NCBI GenBank assembly: GCA_002059205.1
Contig: MVCQ01000049.1
Location: 1 to 8,048 of the forward strand
Source: Candidatus Latescibacteria bacterium 4484_107
GTDB taxonomy: Bacteria; Latescibacterota; 4484-107
Direction of reading: 5' to 3'
DNA: 8,048 bases
This document shows, piece by piece, positions 1 to 4,041 of the stretch (positions within the stretch are counted from its first letter, which is position 1; every line of letters starts with the position of its first letter). The notes under the pieces were generated by a model, which saw only the letters and a program-made list of their open reading frames with translations, ran no database searches and was not told the DNA's origin. The translations under genes were made by a program, and so were the position numbers.

Positions 1-16
1 TATAAAAGAGGGACCT

Positions 17-592
17 ATGAGCAACTACAGAGCGAGACTCAAGCGGCTTATTGCGGAACGGGCGGTTCGGTTCGGAGAGTTTATCCTGTCATCAGGGCAG
101 AAGTCGGATTATTACGTAGATCTGCGTTTGATTACGCTGGATCCCCAGGGCGCCTATCTGACCGCGAAAGTCTTGTTGGAGGCCATCGGGGCGGACGTGG
201 ATGCGGTGGGCGGACCGACCACAGCGGCGGATCCGATCGCTGGTGCGGTGGCGGCTGTGGCGGGATCGGAAGGACTTTCGGTTCGGGGCTTTATGGTGCG
301 CAAGGAGCCGAAGGGACACGGGATGCAAAAGCGCGTGGAGGGTCCATTGGAGCCTGACATGCGCGTGGTGATCGTAGATGATACCGTAACCACCGCCACG
401 CAGATGATCTCGGCTGCTCGGGCGGTGGAGAGGGAACTGGGCTGTGAGGTAAAAAAACTCTTGTGCGTCATAGATCGGCTACAATCCGCGCGGGAGCATG
501 TGGAGAAGGCCGGGTATGTGTTCGAGTCCGTCTTTACGATAGAGGAGTTGTTGGCGGAGAAAAGAAAGGAATCGAAGTCTGCGAGCCAGTAA
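17..592 (+). CDS. pyrE: orotate phosphoribosyltransferase
   Basis: Cytoplasmic enzyme of pyrimidine synthesis that joins orotate to PRPP to give orotidine 5'-phosphate. The 191-residue length is typical for the short bacterial form. Visible motifs are an N-terminal FILSSGQKSDYYVDLR segment (residues 22-37), GGPTTAADPIAGAVA (65-79), the flexible catalytic loop RKEPKGHG (95-102, with Lys96, Lys99 and His101), and the PRPP-binding loop VVIVDDTVTTATQ (117-129). The PRPP loop departs from the common DDVxTTGGS form at Thr123, Ala127 and Thr128, but the acidic pair and the two threonines remain. The ATG at 17 follows a purine-rich AGAGGG (7-12). It is the only gene on this strand and converges on the GH57 gene. 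A divergent PyrE-like phosphoribosyltransferase is the only realistic alternative. Confidence 0.93.
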   Translation: MSNYRARLKRLIAERAVRFGEFILSSGQKSDYYVDLRLITLDPQGAYLTAKVLLEAIGADVDAVGGPTTAADPIAGAVAAVAGSEGLSVRGFMVRKEPKGHGMQKRVEGPLEPDMRVVIVDDTVTTATQMISAARAVERELGCEVKKLLCVIDRLQSAREHVEKAGYVFESVFTIEELLAEKRKESKSASQ

Positions 593-619
593 GGCAAAGG
601 CTCTTCTCGGGTATTTTTT
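583..619 (+). terminator. weak candidate terminator after pyrE
   Basis: GAGCC (583-587) can pair with GGCTC (599-603) across an 11-base loop that includes the pyrE stop codon, and a run of six T follows at 614-619. The stem is short and the T-run is not directly attached to it, so this is only a weak candidate. Confidence 0.2.
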
Positions 620-851
620 ACGAATCAATCAAAGAGACGCTCGAGGGAGTGAGTAGATGGGAGAGGGGGAGCCTGTAAGGAGTATTTTTACAAGTTTACA
701 TAATATCTCTTATGCGAACCAAATAAATCAAAAAAAAGCAAAGGAGACTCCTGCACCTAATGGCGAGGCATCGCGGATTACTGCGTCGCTTGGGTACGCA
801 ACCTTATCCGCGCAGAATTGCAATCCGTGGTTATCAACAGCGGTAAGAATT
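593..851. other. convergent intergenic region between pyrE and the GH57 gene
   Basis: The 259-base gap lies between two converging genes. Its middle (about 680-740) is AT-rich. I see no RNA gene and no convincing protein gene. It contains a possible - strand terminator (730-754), a hairpin by the GH57 stop (825-860), and a 28-codon arginine-rich ORF (760-846) that I treat as unproven. Confidence 0.6.
730..754 (-). terminator. possible intrinsic terminator for the minus-strand gene row
   Basis: Read on the - strand, a small stem-loop (738-754: GCAGGA, loop GTC, TCCT, a TT bulge, then GC) is followed directly by eight T (730-737). It lies about 100 bases past the GH57 stop, in the right orientation to end a transcript from that gene. 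The stem is only about six pairs with a bulge, so confidence is modest. Confidence 0.35.
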
Positions 852-860
852 TTACCACGG
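825..860. repeat. hairpin-forming inverted repeat at the GH57 3' end
   Basis: CCGTGGT (825-831) is an exact inverted match to ACCACGG (854-860). A second, competing stem GGTAA (842-846) / TTACC (852-856) lies inside it. The structure spans the GH57 stop codon. No T-run follows on the - strand, so I do not call it an intrinsic terminator. It could protect the mRNA 3' end or be chance. Confidence 0.3.
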
Positions 861-3107
861 CTCCTCTACAAAGTCTTCGGTGGGTACCGGAAGAGACACC
901 ACACCACCCCGCGGCCATGCCTCCAATTCCCGATCCTCCGTCTTCAGGACAATCCGAAACCGTATCTCCTGTCCAGGCGTCACATTGAGCTTCTGAAATG
1001 AAACGCAAAGCTCGAAGCAGTCCACGAAGGCAGCGGAAACCGTTTCGTCCCCGGAGGCAAATTTCCATCCATCGCCGCCATTCGCATAGATCCGAATGGA
1101 TTCCCCGTCACTTGAAGCTTCGACACGCAGGCGCTCAGGCTCCAACACGTCCAGGACCACAGTAGCCTGCTCGAACGCAGCGCGCATGGAAGCGTGCACA
1201 TCTATGCGAAGAAAGAACCGCTCCAAATCGCTGCCGTAGTGAATGCCCCGAACGATCCCGCTCGTCTGGTGCATCGCCCCGCCGGCTTTGAGAGGATCAA
1301 TATATCCGGCCTCGGTCCACTCGTAGAAATACGACCATTTTCCATCGATATCCGGTGAAATCAGTCCCAGCGGCGCATAAACGGACGCGGAGGGATGGCC
1401 GATCTTCCGAATGGGTTGGAGCAACTCCATCGGAACCTCCATGCCAAGAGACTCGTACACCCGCACCAGATGCCGCCGAAACAGATAGTCGAAACGCTCG
1501 TCGTCCTGACTGGAATGCTCGTCCCCATACCACCAGCACCAGTCGCTTCCCTCCGCGATGTAGAGTTCCCGCCATGCGGCTTCGAGCGTCTCAACCTTTT
1601 CACCGCTGAGACCGCTGAGAATGGAAGGCGTTTTTATTGCTTTTGTTATGGTGTTCTCCGCGTCCTTTGCGTGCTCTGCGGTGAAATGCTTCGTCTCTTC
1701 GACCAGCATCTCTCGTGTCTGATGCAGCAGATCCCACGCCCGATTGTCCTCCGGGTGACCGATCCATATGCGGAAGTTCGCGTTGATCCAGGAACCCGCG
1801 TGGAGCTTGGATAGGGATTGTTCCGGCGGAAATTTTTCGAGATACTCCCCTACGGTCACCGCCTCGATCTTCTCCTGCTCTGTGATTTTTCCGTAGAGCG
1901 CCCGCAGAAAGTCTATTCCATCGTTCTCGTAGGATTCCCAACAATTCTCCCCATCGAGGATGATGCTCACCAGCCCGTGCTCCATTCCCCGGCCTGCCAG
2001 ATCCTCCCGAATGGTCCGAAGACGTCCCATCAGATCCTCAGCCGCTTTCCGGGGAGGCCACGTCGCATACACGAATCCGATCCGATCCGACAGCACGTGA
2101 TCCCGGAAGATCATCTGCATGTTGCCGAATTGATAAGGACGATAGAGCCGCTCCGGATTTTTCAGTCGTCCCTCGCTGTCCCGCCGGATCACCTCTTCCA
2201 AACTTTTCGCCAACACCTCTTCATCCGTGGCGATCCACTCCACGCCCGCATCGGCCATCAATTCCACAGCTTGGGGACTTACGCTCCCCTCTGAGGGCCA
2301 CATCCCTTTCGGACGTCTTCCGAAGATTTTTTCGATATACTGGAGTCCGTTTTCGATCTGTTCTTTCGCGTCTTCCGGTGCCTGAAAACGCCGTTCCGGC
2401 AGCGCCGTCGTGGGCAAAGCCTCTCTCGCCACGTTCGTATCGCACAACAGCGGCAGGATCGGATGGTAGAACGGGCTTGTCGTGATTTCGATCTGACCCG
2501 TATTCCAAAGTTCCTGGTGCTTGGGAATCACCCCTTCTAAAATCAGACGATGAATCCGGAGCACCTCCGCCTTATCCCCCTCGTTGAAATCCGTTGCCTT
2601 GTCGAAAAGTCGGCGCACCGAAGGATCCGAACGCAGCGAAGGATCGATCCAGACCAGATTGAACCATACCTGCAAATCCCTCCAGTCCCGCTCCGAAAAT
2701 TTTCCAGAAGTCTTTCGAAGCACTTGTTCGCTCTCATCGCGCCCCCGCAGCTTCAGAAGTTCCTTAAAGCGCCGATGCGGCAAAATGAGTCGCTCCCGGT
2801 TGGCCATAAAAAAAACGGAGAGCATCTCCACTTTTTCGTCCTCCGTAAGATCGGAGGGGGATTTCTGCGTCAACACCATCCCTCGATCCGTCGCCCCGGA
2901 GGCGTATTCCCGAATCTGCTCCACGAGAGAAGGCACGAGATTAAACGTCTGATGGATATCCGGAAAATCCTCCAGGATCGCCGCCATATCGTAGTAATCT
3001 TTGGTCGCGTGCAGCCGCACCCACGGCATCAGATAGACCCCGCTATCCGGATCTTTGTAATACGGTTGATGCATGTGCCACACGAACGCCACGTAAAGCT
3101 TGCTCAT
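852..3107 (-). CDS. glycoside hydrolase family 57 (alpha-amylase/amylopullulanase-like)
   Basis: Predicted alpha-glucan-acting retaining enzyme of family GH57, 751 residues from the chosen start. Family motifs appear in order: HMHQP near the N-terminus (residues 11-15), EITTSPFYHP (207-216), MWPSEGS (269-275, with Glu273 as the likely nucleophile), FRDHVLSDRIGF (334-345, holding the conserved aspartates), LDGENCWE (384-391) and EGSDWCWWYGDEHSS (519-533). The last 130 or so residues look beta-rich, like the C-terminal domains of long GH57 enzymes. No signal peptide is seen, so it is probably cytoplasmic, which suggests glycogen or maltodextrin turnover. Exact specificity (amylase, pullulanase, glucanotransferase or branching) cannot be read. 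An upstream in-frame ATG at 3134 would add nine residues, but the ATG at 3107 has a strong GGAGG six bases before it and begins the conserved sequence. Residues about 474-504 come from an inserted repeat. Confidence 0.9.
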   Translation of the reverse strand: MSKLYVAFVWHMHQPYYKDPDSGVYLMPWVRLHATKDYYDMAAILEDFPDIHQTFNLVPSLVEQIREYASGATDRGMVLTQKSPSDLTEDEKVEMLSVFFMANRERLILPHRRFKELLKLRGRDESEQVLRKTSGKFSERDWRDLQVWFNLVWIDPSLRSDPSVRRLFDKATDFNEGDKAEVLRIHRLILEGVIPKHQELWNTGQIEITTSPFYHPILPLLCDTNVAREALPTTALPERRFQAPEDAKEQIENGLQYIEKIFGRRPKGMWPSEGSVSPQAVELMADAGVEWIATDEEVLAKSLEEVIRRDSEGRLKNPERLYRPYQFGNMQMIFRDHVLSDRIGFVYATWPPRKAAEDLMGRLRTIREDLAGRGMEHGLVSIILDGENCWESYENDGIDFLRALYGKITEQEKIEAVTVGEYLEKFPPEQSLSKLHAGSWINANFRIWIGHPEDNRAWDLLHQTREMLVEETKHFTAEHAKDAENTITKAIKTPSILSGLSGEKVETLEAAWRELYIAEGSDWCWWYGDEHSSQDDERFDYLFRRHLVRVYESLGMEVPMELLQPIRKIGHPSASVYAPLGLISPDIDGKWSYFYEWTEAGYIDPLKAGGAMHQTSGIVRGIHYGSDLERFFLRIDVHASMRAAFEQATVVLDVLEPERLRVEASSDGESIRIYANGGDGWKFASGDETVSAAFVDCFELCVSFQKLNVTPGQEIRFRIVLKTEDRELEAWPRGGVVSLPVPTEDFVEEPW
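1598..1686. repeat. degenerate CACCGC-type inverted-repeat element inside the GH57 gene
   Basis: The ends TTTCACCGCTGAG (1598-1610) and, on the other strand, TTTCACCGCAGAG (1686-1674) match at 12 of 13 bases. The - strand end continues with CACGCAAAGGACGCGGAGAA, which resembles the CGCAAAGGACGCAAAG arm of the element at 3131-3291. The roughly 89-base unit is translated without interruption in the GH57 gene as about 30 residues, including HFTAEHAKDAEN. These sit in a linker just before the conserved EGSDWCWWYG block. The reading is an old insertion of the repeat family that left the frame open. Confidence 0.7.
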
Positions 3108-3118
3108 TCCCTTCCTCC
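3108..3118 (-). promoter_or_regulatory. ribosome binding site deciding the GH57 start
   Basis: GGAGG (complement of 3114-3118) lies six bases before the ATG at 3105-3107. This strong Shine-Dalgarno match favours that ATG over the in-frame ATG nine codons upstream, which lies at the edge of the neighbouring repeat element. Confidence 0.75.
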
Positions 3119-3130
3119 AAACAAATATTC

Positions 3131-3291
3131 TCACCGCAAAGTCGCAAAGGACGCAAAGACTTCAAACAAGGTAAAGGCAAAGGTGGAGAAATTGGAGGGA
3201 TGACAATAGAATCTGTCTTTCTTTGCCTCTACCTTTGCCTGCCCCTTTTTTTACCTGTTTTTTCTTTGCGCACTTTGCGCCTTTGCGGTGA
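3131..3291. repeat. intergenic inverted-repeat element, CACCGCAAAG type
   Basis: The left arm 3131-3159 and the reverse complement of 3263-3291 agree at 26 of 29 bases. Each arm holds TCACCGCAAAG followed by CGCAAAG and then CGCAAAGA. Inside lies a second inverted repeat, GGCAAAGGTGGAG (3176-3188) against 3227-3239 (12 of 13). The 161-base unit fills nearly all of the gap between the TPR gene stop (3296) and the GH57 ribosome binding site (3114). It codes for nothing recognisable. It looks like a MITE-like or palindromic repeat; no clear target-site duplication is visible. In RNA it could fold into a long hairpin between the two genes. Confidence 0.8.
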
Positions 3292-3295
3292 AATT

Positions 3296-3964
3296 TTATA
3301 GCATCTTTATCGCACTTCGGGCCTGGTACGCTGCCTGCGATTTGGGATACACATCCACAATCTGCTCCAACGTCGCCTTCGCTTCAACCGCACGGCCTGC
3401 CTGCATAAAACACCGCGCCGCATCCGAAAGGGCCTCCGGGGCGAACGGAGAACGGGGATATTTTTTGGCATACGCGCGATACTGGATTGCCGCTTCCTCG
3501 TACTTCCCCTGCTCCTCAAGGCACGCACCCACTCCGCTGTATGCGGCAAAGGCCCCTAATGGATCGGCTCCGCCCCGGGCAAGCACCTTCCGATAGGTTG
3601 CTATGGCCTCATCGAATTTTCCCTCGGAGAATTGGAGCGCTCCCAACGAAGTGCACGCGGGGATTCCGGCTTTGGTGCGCCCGAATTTGGAGACGACCTG
3701 TGCATACAATGCCTCGGCCCGATCCGTCTCCCCTTCCTGTTCCGCAATGGCTGCCTCGGCAAGTTGCTCCGACGCGGTGTTCTCTTGTGTCTGTCGATGC
3801 TTTACCCATCCCGCACTAACAAGAATCACGACCAGAACAGCCGCAATGCCTAAAGCTATCTGTCTCCAATTTTGCTGAAAAAAATCCGTTGCGTTCGCCG
3901 CAAACGTAACAAACTTATCCTCCTTCATCTCCCTTTTCGTCAATCTTTTACGTGGTTTGAGCAT
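3296..3964 (-). CDS. membrane-anchored tetratricopeptide repeat protein (YfgM/YbgF-like)
   Basis: A 222-residue protein with a very basic N-terminus (MLKPRKRLTKR), one predicted transmembrane helix at about residues 35-53 (IALGIAAVLVVILVSAGW), and then an alpha-helical region of TPR-like units. The clearest are around residues 103-130 (LGALQFSEGKFDEAIATYRKVL), 138-170 (AYSGVGACLEEQGKYEEAAIQYRAYAKKYP) and 175-207. The basic end before the helix predicts a cytoplasmic N-terminus and an extracytoplasmic TPR domain. This is the architecture of YfgM-type SecYEG/chaperone-associated proteins and of Tol-Pal YbgF-like scaffolds, so a role as a protein-interaction scaffold at the cell envelope is inferred. 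An earlier in-frame ATG at 4024 was rejected because its extra 20 codons lie in repeat DNA and AAGGAG stands six bases before the ATG at 3964. Confidence 0.8.
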   Translation of the reverse strand: MLKPRKRLTKREMKEDKFVTFAANATDFFQQNWRQIALGIAAVLVVILVSAGWVKHRQTQENTASEQLAEAAIAEQEGETDRAEALYAQVVSKFGRTKAGIPACTSLGALQFSEGKFDEAIATYRKVLARGGADPLGAFAAYSGVGACLEEQGKYEEAAIQYRAYAKKYPRSPFAPEALSDAARCFMQAGRAVEAKATLEQIVDVYPKSQAAYQARSAIKML

Positions 3965-3976
3965 TTTTTTCTCCTT
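3965..3976 (-). promoter_or_regulatory. ribosome binding site deciding the TPR gene start
   Basis: AAGGAG (complement of 3971-3976) sits six bases, all A on the coding strand, before the ATG at 3962-3964. It fixes the start there and not at the in-frame ATG at 4024, which is embedded in heptad repeat DNA. Confidence 0.7.
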
Positions 3977-3980
3977 CGTT

Positions 3981-4039
3981 TTGTGATTTGTGACGGACCT
4001 TCCAGTCACCAGTTTACCAATCACCAGTCACCAATGGTG
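3981..4039. repeat. heptad repeat tract between dnaB and the TPR gene
   Basis: Consecutive 7-8 base units read AGTCACC (4004), AGTTTACC (4011), AATCACC (4019), AGTCACC (4026) and AATGGTG (4033). Two units in the opposite orientation, TTGTGAT and TTGTGAC (3981-3994), lie beside them, so the tract is partly self-complementary. It fills most of the 77 bases between the dnaB stop and the TPR start. A related tract is at 7724-7763. Heptanucleotide repeats are known from cyanobacteria (STRR), but the units here differ and no relationship is claimed. Confidence 0.6.
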
Positions 4040-4041
4040 TT

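Noticed and set aside
154..597. 147-codon open frame on the - strand opposite pyrE
   Set aside because: Antisense shadow of pyrE, rich in Ser, Thr and Ala as expected from the reverse of a GC-rich gene.
657..1001. 114-codon open frame on the + strand spanning the gap and the GH57 3' end
   Set aside because: It is low-complexity, overlaps the GH57 C-terminus antisense, and shows no family resemblance or good ribosome binding site.
2550..3203. 217-codon open frame on the + strand opposite the GH57 gene
   Set aside because: It lies antisense to conserved GH57 coding sequence, has no recognisable domain, and ends in the repeat element. It is a shadow of the real gene.
3296..4024. Longer TPR protein starting at the ATG at 4024
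   Set aside because: The extra residues are encoded by heptad repeat DNA, and the ATG at 3964 has a good AAGGAG at proper spacing.
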